Positions 1-11,029 of a stretch of DNA of 64,000 nucleotides are shown one piece after another. Under the pieces are notes generated by a model, which ran no database searches, had not been told where the DNA came from, and was given only the letters and a program-made list of their open reading frames with translations. The position numbers and the translations under genes were made by a program. How positions within the stretch are numbered: the stretch's first letter is position 1; each line of letters starts with the position of its first letter. The stretch lies in the NCBI RefSeq assembly GCF_003945595.2, contig NW_024104401.1:1226558-1290557 (forward strand). The letters run 5' to 3'. The DNA is from Pipra filicauda. Taxonomy: Eukaryota > Chordata > Aves > Passeriformes > Pipridae.

Positions 1-83
1 CACAAATCTCTGCTCCATCACTTTGTTCAGTTGGCAAAATTGGCTTTTATTCTCCCCCTGCGTGGTTGTTTTCTTTTTCTTAG

Positions 84-147
84 TCATAGAATCACAGCTT
101 GGGTTGGAAAGAGACCTTAAAGACTGTGTAGTTCCAACCACCCCCTT
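84..147 (-). mobile_element. CR1 LINE 3'-end fragment
   Basis: Reverse-oriented CR1 tail: TCATAGAATCACAG then TTGGGTTGGAA and GACCTTAAAG, diverged. Confidence 0.75.
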
Positions 148-786
148 CATTAAAGAGAAGTGGGCATTGGTTTTGCAGAAGTAGATTTTTGTTTTTTAAG
201 AAAAATAACACATGGGAATACAGCAAACTCAAGGAAGCTCAGTGCTGGGATTTGCTGCTTTTGAAAGGCTGGCTTGATAAAATAGGTTTGACTTCTGCAG
301 AGAGTGGGATAATACCAAGAGCACCAATGAGATGAAGCTGTTCTTGATGGGCTGCTTGTAAATATAAAGCCCTGTTCATTTCCCAAGGGAGGGAAATCCT
401 ATCTCCTGCTCCCTTTAAAGCTGCCCCATCCCTGTCTCCTGTCCAAGGGGAAGATGGGATTTGCAGTACATGGGGGGGGGGGGGAATATTCTGCTGCACC
501 ATACCAGTTGTGACAGCTCTGTGTGACTCTGCAGTTCGGCTTTTGCCATCAGGGCAGATCCATAAACAACGTGGAGCTTTGTGGAATCGTTAATGCCGTG
601 CTTGTATTGATGATTTCATTTCTGCACTGGAGGAGCAGGGCCGGTCCCTCCTGCTGCAAGGCTGCAGCTTCCCTGCTTTATGATGATACTCCTCTTTCCT
701 TTCTCTTCCTCCCCCCTACCAAAAAAAAAATAAAAAAAATAAAACCCATTGGGTAAATTGATTTGGGGCTCAGCCTTGACAGAATC

Positions 787-833
787 CCAGCCCTCGGCCC
801 CTGGCGCCGGCGTGGCCGCGGCGCGAACGCTTC
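787..833. other. Small CpG cluster in upstream intron
   Basis: Nine CpG dinucleotides fall within about 36 bases (roughly 795-829), with GCGCCGG, CCGCGG and GCGCG motifs, in an otherwise CpG-poor intron. It is too short to call a CpG island. It could be a methylation-free regulatory spot or a chance remnant. Confidence 0.5.
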
Positions 834-1636
834 CTGATTGTTTGGATGCTCCGGCAGAGGCTGCCACATCAGACTCGGAGGTGTGCAGAGATTAACTGGT
901 GTCTGTCCGACCATTTGTCATACAAATAACAGTGCCAGTAGAGTGAAATACTATAAATCACTTTTTTCCAGGATTGAAACCTTTTATCAGTTGTGTCACT
1001 TCCATTATTCAGTAAGCGATTAGTAACGGCCATTGTGGTTGAGCCAGTTAGTAGTTAACACCTCAGAGCTGTGGCTTGTGAGGGAGCCTGTGACACCAGG
1101 TTCTGATGTAAATTCAGGATTTAATATTTACCTTCCCAGGCCCAGTGCAGTTGTTCCTGGGGGTTTTGCTGGAAGGTGGAAGGCAGCGCGGCTTCTTAAT
1201 TCCTTGCTCGCTCAGGCGGCCACGTGGTGTTTGTGTGTCCCTGCCAGAACACACCGTGTTTCAAACATGCAAATGTCAAATTGCAGCCTCCTTTTTCCGA
1301 CCTCATTCCAGAGCTAATCACAGCATCTCCCCAGGGATTTTCTGCAACTGCAGCTTTTGAAAAAAAAGTCGAATTACGGGAATGATAACCTTCACGTGAG
1401 AGCAGCCGCAGAGTCACGGGTTAACCCTGAGCTTGTGGGATTTCTACAAAGCAGCATCTGGGCAGATGTTGGGGAATAGCACAACCATTGGTTGAGCAGA
1501 GAGTGTGGGAAGGTTATGGTGACTTCTTTGTAAACTACATGTGAAAATTCCATCCTGCTTTATTTATCCCAGTGCCTGCTTTGATCAAGCTATTTGATTT
1601 TAATTTTTCAGGCTTTGAGGGGTCCTAAAATGGAAA

Positions 1637-1735
1637 TTTATAGATTTTTGGGTTGGAAGGGACCTCAAAGACCATCCAGTTCCAACTCCCTGCCATGGGC
1701 ATGGACACCTCCCACTAGACCAGGTTGCTGAGGTT
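1637..1735 (-). mobile_element. CR1 LINE 3'-end fragment
   Basis: GGGTTGGAAGGGACCTCAAAG then CATCCAGTTCC and TGCCATGGGCATGGACACC, the reverse complement of the bird CR1 3' end. Confidence 0.85.
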
Positions 1736-2310
1736 GTCCTCCTTGCACTGTAGGTCCCAACATCTGCAGGTCTGCATTTTCTAATGTAGTCAAGGGAAGG
1801 ACCTGGAAGTTGCCTTCTCTGTCAGTGCAGGATGATGTAGAACCTCAGGTAAAAAGGGTCTTCAGGGCTTTTTTTCCAACCTAAATGACTCCAGGGTGAC
1901 CATCCTGTTTTATCACAAGCTTTCAGGTTTATAGAGAAATAATCGTTAAAGGTGGCTCAGTAGTTTGTAGGAAAAGACCTTGACACAATAAATCTCTCCA
2001 TTAGTTTCTCCAGCAAGGAATCCCTGTGTTAATGTGGGACTGAGTAACATGCTGAACTATTAAGCACCTAATTCTGGAAGATTGGCTCCTGTTTGTTTTT
2101 ACATGTGATGAAAATTAAGGAAGAATTCATGTTCTATATCTAAAGCTGCAGTGGGAAGCGGTGCTGTGTCTGCTCACATATGGATGTGATTCCCCCAGAA
2201 CAAACAAAAGGGGGCTGTGTGTGCATGTTCCTCATCTGTGCCCGTGCTGGAGGGCAAACTGCTAATGAGCCTGGATCAGGGCTGGGTGTCTGCAAAGGAT
2301 GATATGGTGG

Positions 2311-2478
2311 GATCATGGAATGGTTTGTGTGGAGAGGGACCTTAAAGGGACCATCTCATTCCACCCCCTACCAGGGGCAGGGACACCTTCCACTAGCCCA
2401 GGTTGCTCCAAGCCCTGTCCAACCTGGCCTTGGACACTTCCAGGGATGGGGAGTCCCAACCTCTCTGGGCAGCAGCTG
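2311..2478 (-). mobile_element. CR1 LINE 3'-end fragment
   Basis: GATCATGGAATGG, GGGACCTTAAAG, GGACACCTTCCACTAGCCC and CAACCTCTCTGGGCAGC in CR1 order, reverse orientation. Confidence 0.9.
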
Positions 2479-3963
2479 AGCCATTTGATCCATGAGATGC
2501 CTTATGGATAGTCTTTCCCAGAATGGTGTAGCACAAGGTGTTCTTTTGCCTGACCTCAGGTGACTTGTGTTGTTGAGCAAGATTTGGATCCTCTACCTTG
2601 TCTGTGCTTTATGGTCTGGTGTGTCTGGTGGTCCTGAGGAGCTGACAGGGACAGCACCTGCTTTTTCAGGAGGGGAAACAGCTTGTGACATCTTTTTGTA
2701 TAAGGTTTTGTTTGCCTAGTGTGAGCTTACCTTTTACAGTAGGGTGGATGTTATGGATTTAATAGGTGAGAAAATAGTGGGAAAGATGGGAGAGGGTAGG
2801 AATGGAAATTCCCATTTCTGTTCCATGTTCCAATTCCTTTTAACTAAGTAAAAGCTGGAATGCCAAAGTGGCAATGATGCCTAATGTACCTTTCTGCTAC
2901 CTTAGAAGAATACAGATGACTTACAAGCCTCCTTTGTTATCAGAGGGTAGTGCAGTCTCCTTTATTTATTTTAAAATAATTATAATAAATGCTGAACAAA
3001 CTAAATGCAAGATAAGCAGTATACCCAGGTCTTTGAAAAAATCAAACACTTCATCATCTGTATCTACAAAAAATCTCAAGTAAATGGGAACTGTAAGAAT
3101 TTCATAAATATTGGTCCTGCCCATGTCCTGGCTCAGCTTTCCCTTGTTTCTTTTAAGATACCTTGGCAAGAAGGTGCTGTGGAGCTCGTTGATGTGCAGG
3201 GAGCACCTTCCCATCCCACTTCATATGTAAATATTTTTTATCTTCAAACAAGTTACAGATTTTCTACCACCTAAAAAACCCCCAAACATGCTCTTTTTGG
3301 CATTAATTCCGCCGAGTTATACTAGTTATGGTAGTATATTTTATTTCTAGTTTGCAGTGTTTCCATTCTGACACCTGATATACATTGGAACAGAAATTTT
3401 GTGGCCAAAAACTGTGGGAAATTTCAAGATGCCTGCACTGAGTTTATCTTTTAAAAGTGAGCAGTGAGGAGCAGCAGAAGCTCTTTCTGTTGTTCTGTAG
3501 CTGGTTTCTTGACAGTAATTGCTGGCACCAGCAGCCAAACGTGGCAGGTTTGTGTTCCAGAGGAGAAGGGTGCAGGCAGTGCATCCTTGCTGAAGGGATC
3601 CCAGTGCCCCTCGTTCGTCAGCCTGTGCCGGGCGAGCGTCGGCTCCTTGTCCACGGGTGGAACCGATGGTCTGAGACACGGATCAGTCCGTCGTGCCATG
3701 AAGGCAGTGCTTCCTGGGGTGAGCAGGGAAGTGGCTCTGTTCCCACAGCCAGTACTGTGTCTGGGCTGATGGCAGATAACCCCACACAACCCCTCGGTGT
3801 CCCACTCCTGCTCCACTAATCTTCCTTTCCTCGGTGTCCCTGGATTCCTCACCCACACTCTTGTTTCCTCTTCAGGGGTGCTTTTTCCTGCTGTCCATCC
3901 AAATACACTGAGTTGGATTTAGTGATGGTGCATTTTGCATTTTGTATAATTATTCATTACAAG

Positions 3964-4005
3964 AGATTGGACAAGACAACCTTTAAAAGGTCCTTTCCCA
4001 TTCCA
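3964..4005 (+). mobile_element. Probable degraded CR1 tail
   Basis: GATTGGACAAGACAACC then AAGGTCCTTTCCCATTCC resembles the last 50 bases of CR1; heavily diverged. Confidence 0.45.
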
Positions 4006-4346
4006 CAGTAGTGGGAGCTTTGCCAATAAGGATCTCAAAACCCGAGTGCTTTTGGTGTCACATCAACCAGGGTTTGTTGTCACAGGTGCCATTCTGGCCA
4101 GGTGTAGTGGTCTGAAGAAGCCTCTGTCAGTCTCCCCTTGCATCCTGGGGTCGTATTTAGCTGCAAGGTGCAGGGCTGGGAAGTGCTTCCTCACCGGCTC
4201 TGGTTTCCAGTGGCATCCCAGGTGGTGGTGTCACCTGAGCTCTGATGATACCAATTACAGGCATGACACTGATCTTGAAACCTGGATAATTGGGTAGGAA
4301 TTCAAATACCTTTGAAATTCCAGAAGGGCCGATATCTTGGATCAAA

Positions 4347-4510
4347 TGGAAGGGGATGCCCAGTGAAGTGATGAAGTCACCATTCCTGGAAGTGTTCAGA
4401 AGAGGAGTGGACGTGGCATTTTGCAATATGGTTTAGTGGTATTTGGTTGAAGGTTGGAGCTGATGATCTCGGTGGTCTTTTCCAACCGTGACGATTCTGT
4501 GATTCTGTGA
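4347..4510 (+). mobile_element. CR1 LINE 3'-end fragment
   Basis: Ends GGTCTTTTCCAACC followed by two ATTCTGTG octamers, the diagnostic CR1 3' tail; upstream GTCACCATTCCTGGAAGTG is also CR1-like. Confidence 0.92.
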
Positions 4511-5254
4511 AATCCAATAGTGTAGCCCAAAGAAAAGGGAATTTAGTACCACAAAAGAAGTATAATAGGAGTAGTTCATATTTAACATTTGAGGCTTAGA
4601 TATAATAAACTGCTTTGTTGTAAGCCAAGAATAAGCCAAGGTGTGCTGGACACTTGCTTAGCTCGTGGATAGCTCTGGTAATTAATGCATGATGATTATA
4701 GGTTATTCTTGTCATATTTCCAGGTGTAAAAGATATGATATAAGCAATGGAATGGAGTTTCAAGGCCTGCTTGTGCTTGTAGCTGGCTTCACTCCTCTGA
4801 AGTAGATTAATATGGGTCTATTTGAATATAAATATTAAAGTGCAATTAAGCCAAATACGTAATTTTCAATCAGCACATTTGGGGTGGTTTTTACATGTGA
4901 ATTACTGGAGTGGGGCAGCTGGGCTGTACAGAAAACTGTCATGCAGCATTAGAAGTGAAGAAATCGGCGATGATCTTGACAAACCATGTTTTGTCAGGGC
5001 AATGTTTTCGTTTCCTCTGCAGGAAAAGCTCTTTACGGTTGTTTTTTTTTATTATTTTTAGTCCAGATGCGTCCGAAAAAAAAAAAGCAGTGGCAGAGTG
5101 ACAAAGTGATTCTCCTAATTCCATAATAGCTCAGCTGGCCTCGTGGAGTCAACCCAAATTGGAGGAGCTAACCCTGGGAACGGGTTGTTTTGCAGGGCTA
5201 GGGCTGGAGCTGGTGGTCCAGTGATCACAGCCAGGCCCTCACAGCCCCTTCCGT

Positions 5255-5370
5255 GGCAGGGGGAGGCTCATTAAATAATTACACCTTTGATTAGCTGCTT
5301 CAACTGCTCGTTGCCTTTGAAATATGATAGTATAATCTAAAGCTTTTATTAAAAGACAATTTTTCTAGGT
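5255..5370. promoter_or_regulatory. Candidate conserved non-coding element with TCF/LEF-type site
   Basis: Repeat-free AT-rich block. It includes CATTAAATAATTA, a CCTTTGAT site at 5284-5291 (reverse of the TCF/LEF consensus) next to TTAG, and further TAAT-like cores. Called from base composition and motif content only; no alignment was possible. Confidence 0.3.
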
Positions 5371-6164
5371 GGTTGAGAAGGGATTTTTTTGTGTGTGGAG
5401 AAAAGGGACCATAATTTTCTGCTTCACAATAATGAAAAACTGAGAGAAATGTTTCCAATTACCGTTTAGTTTTGTCGATTCGAATCTTGGGTGTTTATAG
5501 TGTATTGGAAAGGCAGTGAAGTCGTTTAGTGGGTCCTTTACCTACTGCAGAAGTTTTGATGGAGAAATATTGCGAGGAGGGAAAAAAAAAAATTAAAAAC
5601 ATTTTTTAGGAATGTTTAATTAGAGTAACTTTTTTCCCCTGTCACGAGCAGAAGTATGAATGTGTTTTCATTTTTTTTTCCCTTCATTTGAAATGTTCAA
5701 AGCTGAATAGAAGCCAAACGTAATTAACTATTAATAGGATTTGAAGTATTACTTATAGAGTTTTCTGGGTTTAAAATAGAGCGCTGGGAAGGATTTCAGC
5801 TCTGGAGGAAAGGGTGGGGGTTTTTTTTTGTACCAGACAGAGAATTTTACTTGTGTTTGGGGAAATATCTGTAACTCAGCACTTTTAGTAATTTACTTTA
5901 CTGATTTACTTTACATCAGCTTGTTTTTTGAGTATTCTGGAGTCCAAAAAGAGCATATTTAGGACTGTTACCATATGAAATACTTTTCGTCTCTTGGATC
6001 CATTTTTTTAGCCCCCTGGGATGTATGTCTTGGTAACATCCATGCACCAAACAGGTGTGTTTGGAAACCTTAGAGTCATGTTCAGGTTTCCTTTGGAAAT
6101 CTGGGTTAATAGATAAGCTGTACATATTTGATAGAAATTATAAAAAATTGATGGACACATTTAT

Positions 6165-6270
6165 CATCCCTGCCTGTGTCAGGGGACTGGAATGAGAAGG
6201 GCTCTACGGCCCCTTCCAACCCAAACCATCTGAGAATCCTGTGATTTTGTGATTTTATGATTCTGTGATT
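6165..6270 (+). mobile_element. CR1 LINE 3'-end fragment
   Basis: CCCTTCCAACCCAAACCATC followed by several diverged ATTTTGTG/ATTCTGTG octamers. Confidence 0.85.
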
Positions 6271-7740
6271 TTTAAGTTCTGTGCACTTTGTGGTTTGATT
6301 TTTTTTTTTATTTTAAAATTTAGGTGTTGGACAGGTCTAGAAACACAATGTTTCCAGTTTATTTTACTTTCTAAATGTCGTATATTAGGTATGCCTGGGG
6401 TTTGGGCTGCTTTTTTTTTAACCCTTTCGGAGGAATTTTTGTCATTGCTTTCACAAAGGGTAAAACAATGTCAAGCCCTTTCACAGTCTCAGAGACAAGT
6501 TTCCATGGGCTGAGAATCTCCTGAGTTGCATCTTAATGGAATCATTTCCATCCTCTTACCAAAGAGTGTGGTGGTGTTGGGCAAATTCCTGTTCTGCAAC
6601 AGGGTGAGACTGTAGGTATTAAGACTCTCCTTAAGAGTAAAAGCATATTTCTGCTTATCAAAATGTATAGAGAACTGAATTAGTGCAGGTTTAAAGGGGT
6701 TAATATGAGGTTTTGTTGAGTACAGTACCTTGAGCATCCTCAGAGAACTTCCCTGGTACCAAGGAGATGGATCCTCAGATCACAGGTGGGTACATTCCTT
6801 CTACAAACATCTGCTGCTTTAAGAAAGAATGGTACCTGATCATGGTGGTAGTAAACATATTTACTACAAAACCTAATCAAAACAGGACAAGTAGACTCAT
6901 TAACAGAGAATAAATAGCAGGCCTGTTAAAGAAAGCAACCACAGAGATTCTGTCTGCAGGGGGATGGTCACAGCTGGGAAGTTACTGTCTGCACGAGTAC
7001 AAAGAGAGGGGGGAATTGGGAGTGATCGAGTTTAACTGATTCCCAGTTACTCCATATCTTGGCAAAAGGTTCTACTGAAGCCTGGTTTTCTTCTGTGATA
7101 CCAACATGCCTGTTTTCACTCGAAGATGTGAGAGGCTGTTTTACATCCAGAGTGTGTGTGTGTAAGTGGGTATAGTTCAGCTCACAGTGGAGTCCTCAAA
7201 AACATCAGCAAAGGGAGGCCTCTCTGTCTCCAGATCCAGCTGGATTTCCTCCCAGAGCTGCATTGTCATGCACTCCATTGTCATGGAGAGACCCAACATG
7301 TATCATCTCCCACTGGATTTAAGTATCTTCTGCTTGGATTCAGTGTTTAGGGCTCTCTTTTGGTTGGTTTTGGATGTTCAAAGACCTGCAGAGCCATCAA
7401 GTAACCTGTACAGCTCCCACTTCAAAGCATGTGCATCACAGTCCCTGCCTCACAAATGGAAAAATTGCAGCTCAGGACATAGAAAGCTGAAATAAAGGAG
7501 TGGAATTGCCTCTGGAAAAGCACAGTGAGCCCAGTCAGTGCCTACCAAGTCCTGGCAAAGGCTTCCATGATCTCCAGGCTCTGTGTGCTCTGCAGCCTTT
7601 CCCCATTTGCAGCAACCAGTCTGTAGCAGTTCTTCACCTCACGAGTGTCCTGGTGTGTTTGATTTAAGCAGTTTAAGGTTCTTTGTAGGAAAACCACAGC
7701 AGAAAACACCTCTGACCCTTCCAAATCTGTATGAGTCCGT

Positions 7741-7876
7741 TCCAGGTTGGACATCAGGAAGAATTCCTCCCTGAAAGGGTGGTCAGGCATTGGAAAGGGG
7801 CGCCCAGGGCAGCGGAGGGGTCACCATCCCTGGCAGTGCTCAAAAACTGAGTGGATGTGGCACTTGGTGATATGGG
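7741..7876 (+). mobile_element. CR1 LINE internal 3' fragment (no octamer tail)
   Basis: TCCAGGTTGGACATCAGGAA, CCTGAAAGGGTGGTCAGGCA and TCACCATCCCTGG match the CR1 segment just upstream of the tail; the tail itself is missing. Confidence 0.88.
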
Positions 7877-8100
7877 TATATGTAGTTAAATTCATTCCAG
7901 GTATTTGATGTTTGAGGGAGGTGTGTTTCTGGTTAGAGACACTTCTTAGTGGCTTTTTTGGAAGAAAACACACTTCCAGGAGATACTTCAAATCAATCTG
8001 CCTTAAGGATCTTCCTAATTAGTGAGTTTTGATGTTACATAATGGAGTGTTTCTTACAGCTTTTTCTTGGTAACCAGTTGGGGTTGATTTGATTGTTTAA

Positions 8101-8176
8101 GTGTGTATATGATATAAATAATAGATGTAGATATAATATAGATATAATATGGATATAGATATATAGATAAATAGAG
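8101..8176. repeat. AT-rich simple repeat (GATATA-like)
   Basis: Imperfect repeats of ATATAGAT and GATATA over about 75 bp. Confidence 0.85.
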
Positions 8177-9228
8177 TTGGCAACAAGAGCTTTTGTTGAG
8201 TTAACTTTGGACCCAGCAAGTGAACCCAGACTGGAGAGGCTGAATATCCTGTGATATAAGTGAAAGCCAAACCAGGCAAATAATGACCTGTGGTGCCTGT
8301 TCCAGCCTTGTTGGTCGGTAACAACACTCATTCCAAAGCCAGGCAGGGTAGGAGGCTCCACTGGGTCCTGGCACATCAGTCACCCCCAGAGGCTGCGCTT
8401 GGCAGTGCCCAAACCCTGCTGCTGGTAATCCTATTGAATCCTCAAAGCCAGGAGAGCACCTGGAGCAAACAGGCTGGAGCCTAATCAGTGGGAAAGGACA
8501 CACTGGGATGTATCAGGACCTCAGCACCACTGTGGGAAAAGTCCATTTGTTTAAAGAGAAGGGAAAGACCTGACACCTACCACATTAAAATGGATTATTT
8601 CATCAATAGGTTAATAGAAAACCAGGCTGAGAGTTCACTCCTGCTCACACAGCCAGACTCAAACATGCCATTAAAGTGTGAAAAATGGAAAAGGGACTGG
8701 GAAAGGGTCTCTGTGCACTGCAGACCATCTTCCCTTCAGAGGGGTGCCAAACCTCGATTTTGCCTATTTATATGTAAATGTTTTAGAGGGAAAACAAGTT
8801 CTCTGCTGGGCAATTGTGCCTCTGTAGGTGCTGAGACTTGTTAAAAAGAAAGGTTTTTTTCAGCTTGAAGGATGCACCCAGTGAAAACACTTTCAGATTT
8901 GATGATGTCACTGCGAATCCAGTCCTCCTTTTCTGTATATGACATAAAAGCCTGCAGATGGCTTTATTAAAACCTCATATAGCTTAACAGCCTTAGTTCT
9001 TCAGCTGAAAACCAGGCTTTTTGTTAAAGATTGGAATGACTTCATGTCACTGTTCCTTTTCCCCGGAAGCAGCCATTTGGTCTGACTTTTGTGGAGCATT
9101 CAAAAAGTTCCCTCATAAATACAGAAAGAAAACTTCTAAATTATTGTATCCCAGTACTCGGTACGTTGTGTGATGTCCCTGTCATCCCAAAGGGTGAGGA
9201 GCATCCGTGGTGGGAGAGGGGAGGGTCT

Positions 9229-9358
9229 AAGGTCCCTGAGGAGACCTCTGAGATGGTTGAGTCCAACCATTAACGCACCACCACCGTGTTCACCACTAAA
9301 CCAGGTCCCCAGGGGCCACAGTCACACTTCCAGGGATGCTAATCCCACCACTTCCCTG
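9229..9358 (-). mobile_element. CR1 LINE fragment
   Basis: GGTTGAGTCCAACCATTAAC, CACCACTAAACCAGGTCCCC and the CACTTCCAGGGATG segment in reverse CR1 order. Confidence 0.82.
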
Positions 9359-9804
9359 GTTTTTCAGTTGCTGGCAGTGCCAGCAGTGTCCTGGTGTACT
9401 TGGATGTTTCATGCAGTTGCTGTCTGATGAATCTCAGCCTAAACATATTTTTGATTGAACGTCCTTCTCATGCTGGGATTTCACTCTTGAGGCAAAATGC
9501 GTCGATTTTAAAGAAGGTGAAAATGTGCTCTCCCCTAATGAGCACAGGAGTGGAGTGGTTTTGAGCAATATTTTCTGCTAATTGTGAAACAGCAGCCAGG
9601 AGCTCAGAGAATCTCAAAGTTTGAGTCAATTCTAATAAAATGGGGATGTTACTATTCTGTGTAAAGGATCAATTTTATTTTTTTTTCCCTTTCCAAATAA
9701 ACACCTTGATTTTGCAGTGATTTGCCAGGGGGGAAGGAAGGGAGGACCAACAAACATTGATTGCATCAATGTCTGCTTGACACTCTTCAGAATAATTAGG
9801 TGAT

Positions 9805-9963
9805 GTCCAGAGAAGCTGTGGCTGCCCCATCCCTGCCTGGGGCCAGGTTGGACGGGGCTTGGAGCAACCTGGGCTAGTGGAAGGTGTCCCTGCCCATGGC
9901 AGGGGGTGGGACTGGATGGGCTTTAAGGTCCATCCAGCCCAGGCCATTCTGTGATTCTGTGAT
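9805..9963 (+). mobile_element. CR1 LINE 3'-end fragment
   Basis: GAGAAGCTGTGGCTGCCCC, GGTTGGACGGGGCTTGGAGC, CTAGTGGAAGGTGTCCCTGC, then CCATTCTGTGATTCTGTGA tail. Confidence 0.95.
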
Positions 9964-10442
9964 GATTTTAGTGCCTCTGAGCTCAGCACTACAAATAGCA
10001 TTTGCTGTTAGGAGGATTCAAGGTCATTACATCATCACTTCAGTTTTTAAAGGTGATGATGTAAAAAGGAGGTTTAAGGGTGAACTCCAGGCACCAAGTG
10101 ATCCCTACAGGCTTTTGGAGGAAAAGGAGCTCTTGTCAGGCTGTTCTGTCATGAATTAAATTGCATTTTACAGTAGCTGTTTTGTCTAGTCTTGTATCCT
10201 TTGCACAAATACTTCCTGCCTTTTTTTACTTCTCCTGGTCTGTTTTTGTCTATTCCAATAGCAGATCCATTTAATCTTGTCATGTCACGTTGTAGAGACT
10301 GAAAGAAAAATCCTTCTCAAGAGTTTTTCTGTCTGGGCCATGGATTGGAGAGGCTGAGTGGTCCTGTGTGCATTTTCTGTGTGGAGCTCTTCACTTGTTA
10401 ACAGGCTCGTGCTTGTATTTTACTTCACATGCTTTTTGATGT

Positions 10443-10556
10443 TTCTTTTCTCCCCTTTTTCATTGATTTTCTTTCTTTTTTTTTTTTTTTGTCCCCTTCT
10501 TTTTCTTTATTTTTATTCTCTTTTTTTTCTCTTCCCCTCCTGCTCTCTGGACGCAG
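10443..10556 (+). promoter_or_regulatory. AGAP1: Very long polypyrimidine tract and 3' splice site of exon A
   Basis: About 110 nt of almost uninterrupted T and C precede the CGCAG acceptor of exon A, including long T runs and several UUCUUU, UCUU and CUCUCU motifs of the kind bound by PTB (polypyrimidine tract-binding protein). Ordinary tracts are 15-40 nt. With the weak GTAACA donor and a second pyrimidine-rich stretch at about 10660-10700 on the other side of the exon, this is a typical layout for a regulated cassette exon. Regulation is inferred. Confidence 0.5.
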
Positions 10557-10634
10557 CCAAACGCAAAGCTTGGAAACTAAACCGTGTTGGTAGCCTGCGA
10601 AATATATACAGCAGCAGCAGCACCAACACCGAAG
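10557..10634 (+). CDS. AGAP1: AGAP1 coding exon A: basic linker inside the split PH domain
   Basis: The 78-nt exon supplies two bases of a split Ala codon, then KRKAWKLNRVGSLRN, a Ser-rich stretch and TNTE, and ends with one base of a Glu codon. It corresponds to about residues 523-549 of the 857-residue human isoform if there are no indels. It is a basic, serine-rich linker within the split PH domain. The acceptor is CGCAG at 10552-10556, behind a pyrimidine tract of about 110 nt. The donor is GTAACA, which lacks the usual G at +5 and is therefore weak. The length is a multiple of three with the same phase on both sides, so skipping it would keep frame. Human AGAP1 isoforms differ by a 53-residue segment in this general region, but this exon is too short to be that segment. 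Confidence 0.95.
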
Positions 10635-11029
10635 GTAACAAACCCACCCGTCCCAGATGGAAACCTCCTCTCTTCCCCCTTTTTTTTAACCCCTCTTCTC
10701 CAAAACTTCGTGCTCCTTGCCTCTGTCCCTTCCCCAGTGTGGGCATGGAAGTGAGCTTTGCCCCGAGCATGCCTGTCCCACCCGTGTTTGCAGAGTCATT
10801 CCACCTGGGCTTTCCGTCTCTCTGGTTGTGCCTTTTACTTTGCCATTTGTGTTCCTTTCAGCTTACTTAAATCTTGACCTTTCCCTCTAGTCGTGGAGTG
10901 GTGATGTTTAAATTACTTCAGGAACCCATTTTCTCCTTTTATTTTTTTTTTTTTTCAGGAGATACATATATATTTTCCCTTTCTCCGTGCGGGCACTCAA
11001 TGTAATATTTCCCAAGTTATTACAGTTTT

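Larger units (their letters stand above)
1..10556 (+). other. AGAP1: AGAP1 intron, 3' part (upstream of first exon in window)
   Basis: No AGAP1-like coding segment, nor any other recognisable exon, was found in this stretch. It holds nine or so CR1 3'-end fragments in both orientations, an AT-rich simple repeat near 8.1 kb, a G13 run at 472-484 and a small CpG cluster near 0.8 kb. Some repeat-poor stretches (about 900-1040, 5255-5370 and 5690-5770) look like non-coding sequence under constraint. Continuity with the upstream AGAP1 exon is inferred from the phase of the first exon, which needs one base from an exon outside the window. Confidence 0.8.

Noticed and set aside
5470..5490. GATTCGAATC, resembling part of a tRNA B box
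   Set aside because: No matching A box, acceptor stem or cloverleaf could be built around it.
10358..10870. 170-codon plus-strand frame containing exon A
   Set aside because: Only the 26 codons of exon A are AGAP1-like. The Phe/Leu-rich start is translated pyrimidine tract, not a signal peptide.
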